In this document: positions 19,584 to 29,657 of the stretch, piece by piece
Layout: each line of letters opens with the position of its first letter
How positions within the stretch are numbered: position 1 is the first letter of the stretch
NCBI RefSeq assembly: GCF_023887685.1
Contig: NZ_JAMWMR010000004.1
Location: 186,001 to 250,000 of the forward strand
DNA from: Streptomyces macrolidinus
GTDB taxonomy: Bacteria; Actinomycetota; Actinomycetes; Streptomycetales; Streptomycetaceae
DNA length: 64,000 nt
Reading direction: 5' to 3'
Position numbers and translations under genes: made by a program
The notes under the pieces: model-generated
The model's database searches: none
What the model was told of the DNA's origin: nothing
The model's input: only the letters and a program-made list of their open reading frames with translations

Positions 19584-20066
19584 ATGGCCACCGAAGGACT
19601 CACCACCTGTCTCTGGTTCGACGGCGAGGCCGAGGAGGCCGCGCGCCACTACGTCTCGATCTTCGAGAACTCCCGCATCGGGCGGATCAGCCGTTACACC
19701 GAGGCCGGACCGGGCGTCCCCGGCTCCGTGATCACCGTTGACTTCGTGGCCAACGGGCACCGGTTCGTCGCGCTGAACGGCGGCCCGCAGTTCACGTTCA
19801 ACGAGGCCGTCTCCTTCCAGATCCACTGCGCCGACCAGGAGGAGGTCGACCACTACTGGACCCGGCTCGCCGAAGGCGGTGGTGAGCCGGGTCCGTGCGG
19901 CTGGATCAAGGACAAGTACGGCGTGTCCTGGCAGGTCCTCCCGGAGGCGCTCATCGCCATGATCGGAGATCCCGATCCCGAGAAGGCCGCCCGTGCCACC
20001 CGGGCGATGCTCGGCATGGGCAAGCTCGACATCGCCGGGCTGGAGAAGGCGTACGCGGGCGGCTGA
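19584..20066 (+). CDS. VOC-family protein, PhnB/3-demethylubiquinone-methyltransferase-like
   Basis: 160 residues from ATG 19584, with AGGAGG 7 nt upstream. It is a glyoxalase/bleomycin-resistance fold of the PhnB subgroup: TTCLWFDGEAEEAARHYVSIF, then GSVITVDFVANGHRFVALNGGP and a second half with VSFQIHCADQEEVDHYWTRLAEGG and DKYGVSWQVLPEAL. The name 3-demethylubiquinone methyltransferase attached to this family is misleading; no methyltransferase motifs exist. Function is unknown. The C-terminal segment of about 25 residues (ARATRAMLGMGKLDIAGLEKAY) is usual for the group. Confidence 0.88.
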   Translation: MATEGLTTCLWFDGEAEEAARHYVSIFENSRIGRISRYTEAGPGVPGSVITVDFVANGHRFVALNGGPQFTFNEAVSFQIHCADQEEVDHYWTRLAEGGGEPGPCGWIKDKYGVSWQVLPEALIAMIGDPDPEKAARATRAMLGMGKLDIAGLEKAYAGG

Positions 20067-20133
20067 GCGCACCGTACGGGTGGGAATGGGCCATAGGGCT
20101 GCGCGAGCGACGTGGACGCGCTGTAATTGCACT

Positions 20134-22587
20134 GTGAGCAGTGAGGGCGCTGCGGGGCGCGGAACGAGGCCGCCACGTGCGGAACTTGCCCTCAGGACGC
20201 TCACGGACCAGCTCGACCAGTTCGACCCCCGCGAGCGCCTGCGGCGTGTGCTCGAACAGGCGCTCGTCTTCACCGCGGCGAGCCTGGCCGCCGTGTACGT
20301 TCCGGACGAGGACGGTCACCATCTGTACCTGGCCGAGTCGGCCGGTGTGCCGAGGGCGCTGTACGGGCTGCGCGACGCCTACCCCCTCTCCGGCGGAGCG
20401 CCCGCGGTGAAGGTGCACCACTCCGGGCGGCCCCTGTGGCTCGCCCCCGAGGACCTGACCCGCCGCGCCGACGCGCGACGGCTGCCGGCCAGGGACTTCT
20501 CCCTGGGGGTGCTGCCGCTGCGCGACGGCGGCTGCCTGGCCGCCGTCAGCGACCGCCCCGACGGCTTCGACGCCGAGGAGCGCGCGTGGCTGCGGCGCCT
20601 GGCCGACGCCGTCGCCAGCCCCGCGCCGGTCACGGCCGAGACCGGGGACCTGCCCGGCAACGCCTTCCGCCTCGCCGTCGACTCCGGCCGCGTCGACGTC
20701 GACGACGGGATGCTGGAGCTGTTCGGTATCGACCCGCACCAGTTCGACGGCACGCTCGAATCCCTGCTCGCCCAGACCGTGCCGGAGGACCTGCCCTCGC
20801 TGATGTCCGTGGTCGAGGCCGACCACATGGCCATCGGCGACCGCGAGCTGGAGTTCCGCATCCTCCAGCCCTCCGGCGAGCCGCGGTGGCTGCGGCTGCG
20901 CGGGCATCTGCTGCCCGCCGCGGACGGCCGCCCCGCACGGCTCGTCGGCACGGTCGCCGACGCCTCGAAGGAACGCCCCTCCGTCAGCGACGTCACCCGC
21001 GTCCAGCGGCTCGCCGCGGCCCTCGCCACCGCGGGCACCGTCCGCGACGTCAGCCGGGCCGTCGTCGCCGCCCTGCGCACACCGCTGCAGGCCGACCGCA
21101 TCGCGCTCGCCGAGCTGGAGTCCGACCGGCTCGTCGTCACCGTCCTGGACCCGCCCGAACCGGAGGCCTGGCCCGAGCTGTGGCGCGCCGAGTGGCGCTC
21201 GGAGTGGCCCGACGCCCCCGTACGCGCCATGCCGACCCTCGCCGCCGCGCTGCGCGAGGGCCGGGCCGCGGTCTGGTCCGGCGGCACGACCCTGGAGCCC
21301 CCGCTCGCGGAGGTCGGCCCCGGCGGCCTCGCCGTGCTGCCGCTGCCCGCCGACGGACGCACGGCGGGGGCCTGCCTGATCGGCTGGGACAGCCCGCACG
21401 ACTTCGACCCCGACGAGCGCGCCCTGCTCACCGCCGTGGCACGGCTGGCCGGACAGGCCTTGGCGCGCGCCCGCGCCTTTGACGCCGAGCACGAACTGGT
21501 CGGCATGCTCCAGCGCGCGCTCCTGCCGCGCCGCCTGCCCCGGCTGCCGGGCGCCGTCGCCGTGGCCCGCTATCTGCCCACCACCGCGGACCTGGAACTG
21601 GGCGGCGACTGGTACGACGTGATCCCGCTGCCCGACAACCACGTCGCCCTCCTCATCGGCGACGTCCAGGGCCACAGCGCGGGCGCCGCGACCCTGATGG
21701 GCCAGATGCGCACCGCCCTGCGCGCCTACGCCGTCGAAGGACACCCCCCGGACGTCGTCGTCTCCCACGCCAACCGGCTCCTCGTGGACATGGAGTCGGA
21801 CCTCTTCGCCACCTGCTGCTACGTCGACGTCGACATGGAGCAGGGCATCGCCTGGTACGTCCGCGCCGGTCACCCCCCGCCCGTCCTGAGGTACCCGGAC
21901 GGCAGTACGGAGATCACCGAGTCGGACGGCGGACCGCCGCTCGGCGTCGTCGCCGAGGCCGACTTCCCGATGAGCCAGCTACGGCTGCAGCCCGGCACGC
22001 TCGTCGCCCTGACCACGGACGGCCTGGTCGAGTCCGCCGAACTCGACATCGAGGACGGCCTCGCACGCCTCGCCGACGACCTGGCCGCGGCCGACCCGGC
22101 GTACCCCGGCCTCGTCGCGGACGCCCTGCTCACCGGCGCCAACCGCAACGACGACGTGGCCCTCCTGCTCATGCGCTACGACGGCCTGGCGGTGCGCCCG
22201 CTGCGCGAGAGCTGGACGGTGTGGCGCGTCCCCGAGGCGGTCCGGCACGCCCGTCGCTTCACCCGCCGCGCCCTGCGCGCCTGGGGCGTGACGCGGGAAG
22301 CCGACACGGCGCTGCTCGTCGTCTCCGAACTCGTCACCAACGCCCTCGTCCACACCGACGGCCGGGTCCGCCTCGACCTCACGCTCGTCGACCAGCGGCT
22401 GCGCGTCGCGGTCGCCGACGCCTCACCGCGTACGCCCGTCAAGCCGACGAACATCGGCTGGGAGGCGACCGGTGGCCGCGGCATCCTGCTCGTCGAGGCC
22501 CTGTCCACCGCGTGGGGCAGCCTCCCGGTCAGCGGCGGCAAGCAGGTGTGGGCGGACGTCGCCCTGGAACCGCCCGACACCTCCTGA
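20134..22587 (+). CDS. SpoIIE/PP2C-family phosphatase with GAF, PAS and anti-sigma-factor-like kinase domains
   Basis: 817 residues from GTG 20134; TGTAAT at 20122-20127 would place transcription start on the GTG. Predicted order: GAF (about 30-150), PAS-like (165-285), GAF (295-450), SpoIIE/PP2C phosphatase (460-660) and a C-terminal HATPase of the RsbW type (680-810). The phosphatase shows LELGGDWYDVIPL, IGDVQGHSAGAATLMGQMR and LVALTTDGLVESAE, with Asp residues for two metals. The kinase-like domain has VVSELVTNALVHTD and GGRGILLVEAL. Such proteins dephosphorylate anti-anti-sigma factors and may also bind sigma-control partners in response to a ligand or light. No partner gene is adjacent. 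Confidence 0.9.
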   Translation: MSSEGAAGRGTRPPRAELALRTLTDQLDQFDPRERLRRVLEQALVFTAASLAAVYVPDEDGHHLYLAESAGVPRALYGLRDAYPLSGGAPAVKVHHSGRPLWLAPEDLTRRADARRLPARDFSLGVLPLRDGGCLAAVSDRPDGFDAEERAWLRRLADAVASPAPVTAETGDLPGNAFRLAVDSGRVDVDDGMLELFGIDPHQFDGTLESLLAQTVPEDLPSLMSVVEADHMAIGDRELEFRILQPSGEPRWLRLRGHLLPAADGRPARLVGTVADASKERPSVSDVTRVQRLAAALATAGTVRDVSRAVVAALRTPLQADRIALAELESDRLVVTVLDPPEPEAWPELWRAEWRSEWPDAPVRAMPTLAAALREGRAAVWSGGTTLEPPLAEVGPGGLAVLPLPADGRTAGACLIGWDSPHDFDPDERALLTAVARLAGQALARARAFDAEHELVGMLQRALLPRRLPRLPGAVAVARYLPTTADLELGGDWYDVIPLPDNHVALLIGDVQGHSAGAATLMGQMRTALRAYAVEGHPPDVVVSHANRLLVDMESDLFATCCYVDVDMEQGIAWYVRAGHPPPVLRYPDGSTEITESDGGPPLGVVAEADFPMSQLRLQPGTLVALTTDGLVESAELDIEDGLARLADDLAAADPAYPGLVADALLTGANRNDDVALLLMRYDGLAVRPLRESWTVWRVPEAVRHARRFTRRALRAWGVTREADTALLVVSELVTNALVHTDGRVRLDLTLVDQRLRVAVADASPRTPVKPTNIGWEATGGRGILLVEALSTAWGSLPVSGGKQVWADVALEPPDTS

Positions 22588-22606
22588 GACACGGCTCAGG
22601 CACGAC

Positions 22607-23251
22607 TCAGGCACGGCGGCAGCAGGAGCGGCGGAAGCGGCGTACCACCAGACACGCCAGCGCGACCGCCGCCACGGCCGCCACCGGGCCCGCGAGCCGC
22701 TTGGCCACCGGCACGCCCGCCGTACGCAGCAGATCGATCGACTCGGCGGGCGCGGCCTGTTCGGTGAAGACGGGCGCCGCGGGCTCGGCCCGAGCCGCGG
22801 CGCGCTGCTCGTCCAACTGCCGCGCCAGACAGTCCGCGAACCGGCCGACCAGCTTGTCGCCGACCTCCGCCAGCACACCGCGCCCGAACTGCGCCGGACG
22901 TCCGGTCACGGTCAGGTCCGTGCGCACCGAGACGCTGGTCCCGCCGCCGTCGCCCGGTACGAGCGTGGCCGTCACCGTGGCCCGTGCGGTGCCCTGCCCC
23001 CGGGTCTCCCTGCCGTTCGCGGCCAGCACCATCCGGTACGCGGTCTCGTCCTGCTCCTCGAAGACGGCCGTGCCCCGGTAGGTCACGGTGACCGGGCCGA
23101 CCTTCACCTTCACCGACCCGGTCACGGTCCTGCCGTCGTACTCCTCGACCGTCGCGCCCGGCATGCACGGCGCGACCCGCTCGATGTCGAGCAGGGTCCG
23201 CCAGGCGTCCTCGACCGGGACCGGGACCGTGAACTCGTGGTGCAGTTCCAT
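22607..23251 (-). CDS. coxG: CoxG-like SRPBCC protein of the Mo-hydroxylase operon
   Basis: 214 residues from ATG 23251. Residues 1-145 form an SRPBCC (CoxG) domain: MELHHEFTVPVPVEDAWRTL, RVAPCMPGATVEEYDG and VTGRPAQFGRGVLAEVGDKLVGRFADCL are diagnostic. A linker leads to a single C-terminal membrane helix (VAKRLAGPVAAVAAVALACLVV) with a basic tail RRFRRSCCRR, so it is probably membrane-anchored. CoxG recruits carbon monoxide dehydrogenase to the membrane in carboxydotrophs and has been proposed to carry menaquinone in mycobacteria. It is the last gene of the operon, 15 bp after the XdhC gene. Its stop lies in an 11-bp tandem duplication shared with the convergent phosphatase end. Confidence 0.9.
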   Translation of the reverse strand: MELHHEFTVPVPVEDAWRTLLDIERVAPCMPGATVEEYDGRTVTGSVKVKVGPVTVTYRGTAVFEEQDETAYRMVLAANGRETRGQGTARATVTATLVPGDGGGTSVSVRTDLTVTGRPAQFGRGVLAEVGDKLVGRFADCLARQLDEQRAAARAEPAAPVFTEQAAPAESIDLLRTAGVPVAKRLAGPVAAVAAVALACLVVRRFRRSCCRRA

Positions 23252-23266
23252 CGTTTCGTCTCCTCC

Positions 23267-24406
23267 TCAGTGCGATGTACGGCCGGTGCGGCCTGTACCG
23301 CCGGTGCGGCCGGGCGGGTGGATCGCCCCCGCCGTCGCGGTCAGGGGCGTGCCGCTGCCGCCCCACCGCAGGGACACGATCTCGGCGGCGACGGACACCG
23401 CGACCTCCTCGGGCGTGCGTGCCCCGAGGTCCAGGCCGATCGGCGAGCGCAGCCGGGCCAGTTGGGCCTGTGTGAGCCCCGCCCGGGTCAGCCGCTTCAT
23501 CCGGTCGTCGTGGGTACGGCGGCTGCCCATAGCCCCGATGTACGCGGCCGGCCGGCGCAGCGCCTCCTCCAGAAGCGGGACGTCGAACTTCGGGTCATGG
23601 GTCAGGACACAGATCACCGTGCGGTCATCGGTGTCCGTGTTCCGCAGATAGCGGTGCGGCCAGTCCACGACCACCTCGACGCCCTCGGGGAAGCGCTTGG
23701 GGGTGGCGAAGACCGGGCGGGCGTCGCACACCGTGACCCGGTAGCCGAGGAAGGAGCCGATCCGGGCGACCGCCGCCGCGTAGTCGATGGCGCCGAAGAC
23801 CAGCATTCGCGGCGGCGGCGCGAAGGAGTGCAGGAACACACCGACCGCGTCCTCGCGACGCTCGCCGTGCGGGCCGTAGTGCCGCAACCCGGTGGCGCCG
23901 AGGGCGAGTTCGCCGCGCGCGTCGGCGGTGACCGCCGCGTCCAGACCGGGGGAGCCGAGCGAGCCCGCCGCCTCGTCGGGCCACACCGCGCGCGAGGCCC
24001 CGCGCGGCGCGGGACCGTCGAGCACCGTCGCCACGGTCACCGGACGCCCCACGGCCACCGACTCGGCCACCGCCGCGAACGAGACGTCCTCCTCGGGCGT
24101 CACCCGGCGTACCAGCAGCGTGATCTCGCCGCCGCAGGTGAGCCCCACGGCGAACGCGTCCTCGTCGCTGTAGCCGAAGGTCTCCAGCCGGGCCGTGCCC
24201 GACTCGACGACCTCCTGGGCCAGTTCGAACACCGCGCCCTCGACACAGCCGCCGGAGACGCTGCCCACTACCTCGTCGCCGGGCCCGACGGCCATCGCCG
24301 CCCCCGGCTCGCGCGGCGCGCTGCGGCTGACCGCGACAACGGTGGCCAGGCCGAACGGGGCGCCCGTCACGTACCAGCGGTGCAGCGCCGGAAGGATCTC
24401 ACGCAT
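23267..24406 (-). CDS. XdhC-family molybdenum-cofactor maturation protein
   Basis: 379 residues from ATG 24406; GTG 24409 is the alternative, with AGGGAG just upstream. The N-terminal XdhC/CoxI domain shows FGLATVVAVSRSAPREPGAAMAV and GSVSGGCVEGAVFELAQEV with Cys in the GGC motif; the C-terminal Rossmann domain has MLVFGAIDYAAAVARIGSFLGYRVTVCDARPVF and YIGAMGSRRTHDDR. These proteins receive the molybdenum cofactor and insert its sulfurated form into xanthine-dehydrogenase-type enzymes. Here it follows the VWA gene by 15 bp and precedes coxG, and should mature the large subunit encoded at 27297. A His/Gly/Thr-rich tail of about 25 residues is probably disordered. Confidence 0.92.
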   Translation of the reverse strand: MREILPALHRWYVTGAPFGLATVVAVSRSAPREPGAAMAVGPGDEVVGSVSGGCVEGAVFELAQEVVESGTARLETFGYSDEDAFAVGLTCGGEITLLVRRVTPEEDVSFAAVAESVAVGRPVTVATVLDGPAPRGASRAVWPDEAAGSLGSPGLDAAVTADARGELALGATGLRHYGPHGERREDAVGVFLHSFAPPPRMLVFGAIDYAAAVARIGSFLGYRVTVCDARPVFATPKRFPEGVEVVVDWPHRYLRNTDTDDRTVICVLTHDPKFDVPLLEEALRRPAAYIGAMGSRRTHDDRMKRLTRAGLTQAQLARLRSPIGLDLGARTPEEVAVSVAAEIVSLRWGGSGTPLTATAGAIHPPGRTGGTGRTGRTSH

Positions 24407-24421
24407 CACGCGCTCCCTCGG

Positions 24422-25561
24422 TCACGGTTCCGTTCCTCTCGTCGCTCCCTGCTCCACGGCGGCTCCGCGCACCACGGCCGCGAGGCGCTCCAGTGCGGCC
24501 AGGCTGTGGCCTTCCACGAACGCGTCCACGCTCGGCAGTGCCGCTGCCATGCCCGCGGCCAGGGGCGCGTAACCGGGGCGCGCCTTGCGCGGGTTGGCCC
24601 AGACCACCCGGTGCGCGAGCCGGTGCAGTCGGCGCATCTGCGCCCCGAGCAGGGCCGGATCGCCGCGCTCCCAGCCGTCCGACAGCACCACCACGATCGC
24701 GCCGCGCGCCATGCCCCGCTGCCCCCACCGGTCGAGGAAGGCGCGCAGCAGTTCGCCGAGCCGGGTGCCGCCGCGCCAGTCCGGCACGGCCGCCGCGACC
24801 TGGGCCAGGGCCGCCTCGGGGTCCCGGTGCGCCAGTTCGCGGGTCACCCGGGTCAGCCGGGTGCCGATGCTGAACACCTCGGTCCGGCCGCCGCGCACGG
24901 CCGCGTGGGCGAAGCGCAGCAGCGCGTCCGCGTACGGGGACATGGAGCCGCTGACGTCCACCAGCAGGACGACGCGCCGGGGCCGGTCGGCGCGGGTGTG
25001 CCGCCGCGGGCGCGCGGGCTCGCCGCCCCGGCGCAGCAACTCCCGTACCGAGCGCCGGGGATCGATGTCTCCGCGCCGGGCCGGACGGCGCCGCGCCGTG
25101 CGCCGTGCCTCGCCGCGCAGCGTGAACGCGGCCAGCAGGCGCCGCAGTTGCTCCCGCTCGGCCGCCGTCAGACCGGCGAAGTCACGGTGGCGCAGGACCT
25201 CGGTACGGCTGGCCAGCGCGGGTGTCGCGATGTCTTCCTCGGCCCCGATGGCCGTACGGGGAGCGGTACTCGGGACCCGGACGGCCGTCGCCCGCAGGCG
25301 CGGTGGCGGCGCCACGCGGGTCCTGCCCGGGACCGGGCCGCCCCCGAAGTAGGCGCCGAACACCCGCTCGTAGCGCGCCAGGTCGTCCCGTCCCGCGCAC
25401 AGCGTGAGCCGTCCCGCCCAGTACACATCGGAGCGGACACCGGGCCGCAGCGCGTCTAGTGCACGCAGGAAGACCTGGACGCGGTCCGGTCCGGCGTCGA
25501 CGCCCGCCGCGCGCAGGGCGCGCACGAACCCGACGAGCACGGTGGGCGCGTCGACGTCCAT
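24422..25561 (-). CDS. coxE: CoxE-like VWA-domain protein
   Basis: 379 residues from ATG 25561, 1 bp after the MoxR-type gene stop. An N-terminal helical region (VLVGFVRALRAAGVDAGPDRVQVFL, YWAGRLTLCAGRDDLARYERVF) is followed by an Arg-rich linker and a VWA domain with the MIDAS motif VDVSGSMSPYAD and the downstream GGTRLGELL and VVLSDGWERGD. CoxE proteins work with a MoxR AAA ATPase (CoxD) to build the sulfurated copper-molybdenum centre of carbon monoxide dehydrogenase; in form II enzymes the same pair probably matures a molybdenum-only site. The pairing with 25563 is typical. Confidence 0.9.
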   Translation of the reverse strand: MDVDAPTVLVGFVRALRAAGVDAGPDRVQVFLRALDALRPGVRSDVYWAGRLTLCAGRDDLARYERVFGAYFGGGPVPGRTRVAPPPRLRATAVRVPSTAPRTAIGAEEDIATPALASRTEVLRHRDFAGLTAAEREQLRRLLAAFTLRGEARRTARRRPARRGDIDPRRSVRELLRRGGEPARPRRHTRADRPRRVVLLVDVSGSMSPYADALLRFAHAAVRGGRTEVFSIGTRLTRVTRELAHRDPEAALAQVAAAVPDWRGGTRLGELLRAFLDRWGQRGMARGAIVVVLSDGWERGDPALLGAQMRRLHRLAHRVVWANPRKARPGYAPLAAGMAAALPSVDAFVEGHSLAALERLAAVVRGAAVEQGATRGTEP

Positions 25562-25562
25562 G

Positions 25563-26438
25563 TCACACCCCGCGGGCCGCGAGGATCGCCGACAGATCGA
25601 GCCCCCGCGCACGCTCCATGTCCTCGCGGTACTTGAGCACCGACCCCAGTGTGGTCACCGCCAGCTCCGCGTCCACCTCCGTGGCACCGAGCGCGTCCAG
25701 CGCCCGCGCCCAGTCGATCGTCTCCGCCACCCCCGGCGGCTTCACCAGGTCCTCGGCGCGCAACGCCTGCACCAGCGTGGTGACCTGCTCCGCCAGCCTG
25801 GCCGTCACCTGCGGCAACCGCCGCCGTACGATGGCGAGTTCGCGGGCGAAGCCGGGGTGGTCGAACCAGTGGTAGAGGCAGCGGCGCTTGAGCGCGTCGT
25901 GCACCTCCCTTGTGCGGTTCGACGTCAGCACCACCACGGGCGGCTCCTTCGCGCGCAGCGTGCCCAGTTCGGGGATCGTGACCGAGAACTCCGACAGCAG
26001 CTCCAGCAGGAACGCCTCGAACTCGTCGTCGGCGCGGTCGATCTCGTCCACCAGCAGCACGCAGGGGTGGGTCTCCAGGGCCTTCAGCAGCGGGCGGGCG
26101 ACGAGGAACCGGCGGTCGTACAACTCGCCCTCCAACCGGTCCGGATCCCTGACCCCGGCCGCCTCCGCCGCCCGCAGATGCAGCAGTTGGCGCGGGAAGT
26201 CCCAGTCGTACAGCGCCTGGGAGGCGTCGATGCCCTCGTAGCACTGGAGCCGGATCAGCGGGGCGCCGAGCGCCGTCGCGAGGGCGGACGCGAGCGCGGT
26301 CTTGCCCACGCCCGCGTCGCCCTCGCAGAAGACCGGCCGGTGCAGCCTGAGGGCCAGGAAGCAGGCGACGGCCAGCCCTTCGTCGACGAGATACCCCGTC
26401 TCCTCCAGGCGGGCGCGCACCTCCTCAGGCCCTCTCAC
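25563..26438 (-). CDS. coxD: MoxR-family AAA ATPase (CoxD-like)
   Basis: 291 residues from GTG 26438, 4 bp after the coxM stop. It shows an N-terminal helix pair, Walker A GDAGVGKTALA (about 41-48), Walker B CVLLVDEIDRAD, sensor-1 PVVVLTSNRTREVH and the arginine-rich DALKRRCLYHWFDHP typical of MoxR chaperones. MoxR ATPases remodel metalloenzymes together with VWA partners. The tight spacing on both sides (4 and 1 bp) shows translational coupling with coxM and coxE. GTG start was taken because the frame is closed just upstream. Confidence 0.92.
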   Translation of the reverse strand: MRGPEEVRARLEETGYLVDEGLAVACFLALRLHRPVFCEGDAGVGKTALASALATALGAPLIRLQCYEGIDASQALYDWDFPRQLLHLRAAEAAGVRDPDRLEGELYDRRFLVARPLLKALETHPCVLLVDEIDRADDEFEAFLLELLSEFSVTIPELGTLRAKEPPVVVLTSNRTREVHDALKRRCLYHWFDHPGFARELAIVRRRLPQVTARLAEQVTTLVQALRAEDLVKPPGVAETIDWARALDALGATEVDAELAVTTLGSVLKYREDMERARGLDLSAILAARGV

Positions 26439-26442
26439 GCGC

Positions 26443-27300
26443 TCACTCCCCTCCCGCCGCGGCCAGCACCGCCCGCCGGGTGAGCACCCGGGCGAGATGG
26501 GCGCGGTACTCGGGCGTGGCCGACGGGTCCGAGGAGGGGCGGGTGCCCTCGGCCGCCGCCGCGGTGGCGCGCGCGACGGCGTCCGCCACCGCCGGGACCC
26601 CGGCGAGAGCCGCCTCGGACGCGGCGGCCCGCAGCGGCGTGGCGCCCATGTTGGTCAGCCCGATCCGCGCCTCGGCGATGTGCCCGTTCTCGCGCCGTAC
26701 GAGCGCCGCCACACCGACCACCGCCCAGGCCTGGGCGACCCGTTGGAACTTCTCGTAGCGGAAGCCCCAGCCCTCCCGCTTCGGCACCCGCACCGCCACG
26801 AGCAACTCGTCGGGCCGCAGCGCGCTCTGGAGGTAGTCGACGAAGAACTCCCGGGCCGGGATGGTGCGTCGGCCCTGCGGCCCCACCACGACCAGCTCGG
26901 CGTCCAGGGCGAGCGCCACCGCCGGGAGATCACCGGCCGGATCGGCGTGCGCGAGCGACCCGCCGAGCGTGCCGCGATGCCGTACGGCCGGGTCGGCGAC
27001 GGTCCGGGTGGCCGCCGCGAGCAGGCCCGCGTACCGGCCCACCAGCGGATCGCGGAGGATGTCGTGGTGCGTGGTCAGGGCGCCGATCACGAGTGTGTCG
27101 CCGTCCTCGCGCACCCCGCTCAGGCCGGGGATCCGGCCGACGTCCACGACCAGTTCGGGGAAGGCGAGCCGAAGGCGCAGCAGCGGCAGCAGGCTCTGCC
27201 CGCCGGCCAGCACCTTCGCCTCGTCGCCCGCCTCGGCGAGGGTCCGTACCGCCTCCTCGACGCTTGCCGGACGGGCGTAGTCGAATGCCGGGGGGATCAT
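26443..27300 (-). CDS. coxM: Form II CO-dehydrogenase-like FAD-binding (medium) subunit
   Basis: 285 residues from ATG 27300, which overlaps the coxL stop as ATGA. The FAD-binding PCMH-type domain spans about 1-170 with PAFDYARPASVEEAVRTLAE, VLAGGQSLLPLLRLRLAFP and the second FAD motif TVADPAVRHRGTLGGSLAHADPAGDLPA region (AHADPAGDLP). The CODH_C-type domain (about 175-280) includes GWGFRYEKFQRVAQAWAVVG. It passes electrons from the iron-sulfur subunit to FAD and on to an acceptor. The frame is open far upstream as a shadow of coxL; that part is not the gene. Confidence 0.93.
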   Translation of the reverse strand: MIPPAFDYARPASVEEAVRTLAEAGDEAKVLAGGQSLLPLLRLRLAFPELVVDVGRIPGLSGVREDGDTLVIGALTTHHDILRDPLVGRYAGLLAAATRTVADPAVRHRGTLGGSLAHADPAGDLPAVALALDAELVVVGPQGRRTIPAREFFVDYLQSALRPDELLVAVRVPKREGWGFRYEKFQRVAQAWAVVGVAALVRRENGHIAEARIGLTNMGATPLRAAASEAALAGVPAVADAVARATAAAAEGTRPSSDPSATPEYRAHLARVLTRRAVLAAAGGE

Positions 27301-29657
27301 GCCGACGCCTCCTCGATGGCCTGCCAGACCCGCTGGGGTGTACAGGGCATCGCCACGTCGGTGACGCCCAGCGGACGCAGCGCGTCCACGATCGCGTTCA
27401 CGACCGCCGGGGTGGCCGCGATGGTCCCGGACTCGCCGACCCCCTTGGCACCCAGCGGGTTCGAGGTGGCGGGCGTCTCGGTGCGGTCGGTCACGAAGTC
27501 GGGCAGGTCCACCGCCGACGGCACCAGGTAGTCGGCCAGGGTGCCCGACACCAGGTTGCCCTCGTCGTCGTACACCGCCTCCTCGTACAGGGCCTGCCCG
27601 ATGCCCTGGGCGACCCCGCCGTGCACCTGCCCCTCCACGATCAGCGGGTTGACGACCCGGCCGACGTCGTCCACGCACACGTACGAGCGGATCGTCGACC
27701 GCCCGGTCTCCGTGTCCACCTCGACCGCGCACAGATGCGTTCCGTGCGGATAGGAGAAGTTCTCCGGGTCCATGACGTGCTCGGCGTTGATGGTGGGTTC
27801 CATGCCCTCGGGCATGTCGTGCGAGGAGAACGCGGCGAAGGCGATCTCCTGGATCGTCGTCCGCGCCTCGGGCGAGCCCTTGACCGAGAACACCCCGCCC
27901 GCGAAGTCCAGATCGTCCTCGTCGGCCTCCAGCAGATGCGCGGCGACCTTGCGGGCCTTGCCCACCACCTTCACCGCGGCCTGGTGCACAGCGGCCCCGC
28001 CGACGACCAGGGAACGCGACCCGTAGGTGTCCATGCCCTGCGGGGCCGCCTTCGTGTCGCCGTGCACGACCTCCACGTCCTCGAACGGCACGCCGAGGAC
28101 GTCCGCGGCGATCTGGCTCCAGGACGTCACATGCCCCTGCCCGTGCGGGCTGGTGCCCGTGACCACCTCGACCTTGCCGGTGGGCAGCATCCGGATGCTC
28201 GCCGCCTCCCAGCCGCCCGCCCCGTACCGCAGGTCGCCGAGGACCCGGCTCGGGGCGAGCCCGCACATCTCCGTGTACGTCGACACGCCGATCCCGAGCC
28301 GCACCGGGTCCCCGCGCTCGTGACGCTTCTGCTGCTCGGCGCGCAGGTCGTCGTAGCCGAACAGCGCGAGCGCCTTGTCCGTCGCCGCCGCGTAGTCACC
28401 GCTGTCGTACGTCAGGCCCGCGATCGACGGATAGGGGAACTCCTCGCGGCGGATCCAGTTCCGCCGCCTCAACTCGATGGGATCGAGGCCGAGTTCGGCG
28501 GCCAGCTCGTCCATGATGCGCTCGATGGCGAAGGTCGCCTCCGGGCGCCCCGCGCCCCGGTAGGCGTCCGTGGGCGTCCGGGTCGTGAACACACCGGTAC
28601 AGGTGAAGTCGTACGCGTCCATCTTGTAGATGCCGGGGTACATGAACGCGCCCAGGATCGGCACGCCGGGGGTGACGAGCATCAGATACGCGCCCATGTC
28701 GGCCAGCAGATCCACCTTCAGGCCGAGCAGCCGCCCCTCGCGGGTCGCCGCGATCTCGACGTCCTGGATCATGCCCCGGCCGTGGTGGGTCGCGAGACAG
28801 CCCTCGGAGCGGGACTCGGTCCACTTCACCGGGCGCCCGAGGCGGCGCGCCACCGCGAGGGCGAGGGCCTCCTCCCCGTACACCTGGAGCTTGGAGCCGA
28901 AGCCGCCGCCCACGTCGGGGGCGATCACGCGCAGCTTGTGCTCGGGGATGCCGGTGACCATGGCGAGCATGATCCGCAGGATGTGCGGGATCTGCGTGGT
29001 CGAGTGCAGGGTGTACTCACCGGACGCGGGCAGCGGGGTGACCACGACGGCGCGCGGCTCCATCGCGCTGGGGATCAGGCGTTGTTGGCGATAGCGCCGG
29101 GTGAGTACGACGTCGGCGCGCTCCTTCACGCGCGCGTAGTCCTCGCCGGTGGCCAGCGGCCAGACGTAGCAGCGGTTGGTGCCCTTGTCGGCGTGGACCA
29201 GCGGGGCGTCCTCGGCGAGCGCCGCCTCCAGGTCGAGCACGGGCGGCAGGGGCGTGTAGTCGACCTCGATCGCCTCCAGCGCGTCGGCCGCCGCGTACCG
29301 GTCGCGGGCCACGACGACCGCCACGGGATCGCCCGCGTACCGCACCTCGTCCACGGCGACCGGCGGATGGTCGGGCATCACGATGTCCTCGGTCACCGGC
29401 CAGGCGCACGGGAGCGAGCCCAGCCCGTCGGCGAGATCACGCCCGGCGAACGCCGCGACGACACCGGGGCGTTCGAGCGCGGGGGAGACGTCGACCCGGT
29501 CGACGCGGGCATGGGCCATGGGGCTGCGCAGGATCGCGAGATGCAGCAGCCCGGTCATCTGGATGTTGTCGGTCCAGGTGGTCTGCCCGGTGACGAGCCG
29601 GGCGTCCTCCTTGCGCAGCCGGGCCCGGCCCACCTCCCGCTCGGTCGCCTCGGTCAT
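27297..29657 (-). CDS. coxL: Form II CO-dehydrogenase-like molybdopterin (large) subunit
   Basis: 786 residues from ATG 29657, overlapping the coxS stop as ATGA. It is a xanthine-oxidase-family large subunit: [22 protein letters not shown] at the start, [17 protein letters not shown] (molybdopterin contact), EMCGLAPSR and the C-terminal [21 protein letters not shown] with the catalytic Glu. The active-site loop reads AYRGAGR at 365-371. True form I CO dehydrogenases have AYxCSFR with the copper-binding Cys; AYRGAGR defines form II. It may therefore oxidise an aldehyde, purine or other hydroxylatable substrate rather than CO. Located in the cytoplasm or at the membrane through CoxG. Confidence 0.93.
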   Translation of the reverse strand: MTEATEREVGRARLRKEDARLVTGQTTWTDNIQMTGLLHLAILRSPMAHARVDRVDVSPALERPGVVAAFAGRDLADGLGSLPCAWPVTEDIVMPDHPPVAVDEVRYAGDPVAVVVARDRYAAADALEAIEVDYTPLPPVLDLEAALAEDAPLVHADKGTNRCYVWPLATGEDYARVKERADVVLTRRYRQQRLIPSAMEPRAVVVTPLPASGEYTLHSTTQIPHILRIMLAMVTGIPEHKLRVIAPDVGGGFGSKLQVYGEEALALAVARRLGRPVKWTESRSEGCLATHHGRGMIQDVEIAATREGRLLGLKVDLLADMGAYLMLVTPGVPILGAFMYPGIYKMDAYDFTCTGVFTTRTPTDAYRGAGRPEATFAIERIMDELAAELGLDPIELRRRNWIRREEFPYPSIAGLTYDSGDYAAATDKALALFGYDDLRAEQQKRHERGDPVRLGIGVSTYTEMCGLAPSRVLGDLRYGAGGWEAASIRMLPTGKVEVVTGTSPHGQGHVTSWSQIAADVLGVPFEDVEVVHGDTKAAPQGMDTYGSRSLVVGGAAVHQAAVKVVGKARKVAAHLLEADEDDLDFAGGVFSVKGSPEARTTIQEIAFAAFSSHDMPEGMEPTINAEHVMDPENFSYPHGTHLCAVEVDTETGRSTIRSYVCVDDVGRVVNPLIVEGQVHGGVAQGIGQALYEEAVYDDEGNLVSGTLADYLVPSAVDLPDFVTDRTETPATSNPLGAKGVGESGTIAATPAVVNAIVDALRPLGVTDVAMPCTPQRVWQAIEEASA

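Noticed and set aside
27297..29657. Calling the enzyme a true CO dehydrogenase
   Set aside because: The active-site loop is AYRGAGR, not AYxCSFR, so the copper-binding Cys is absent.
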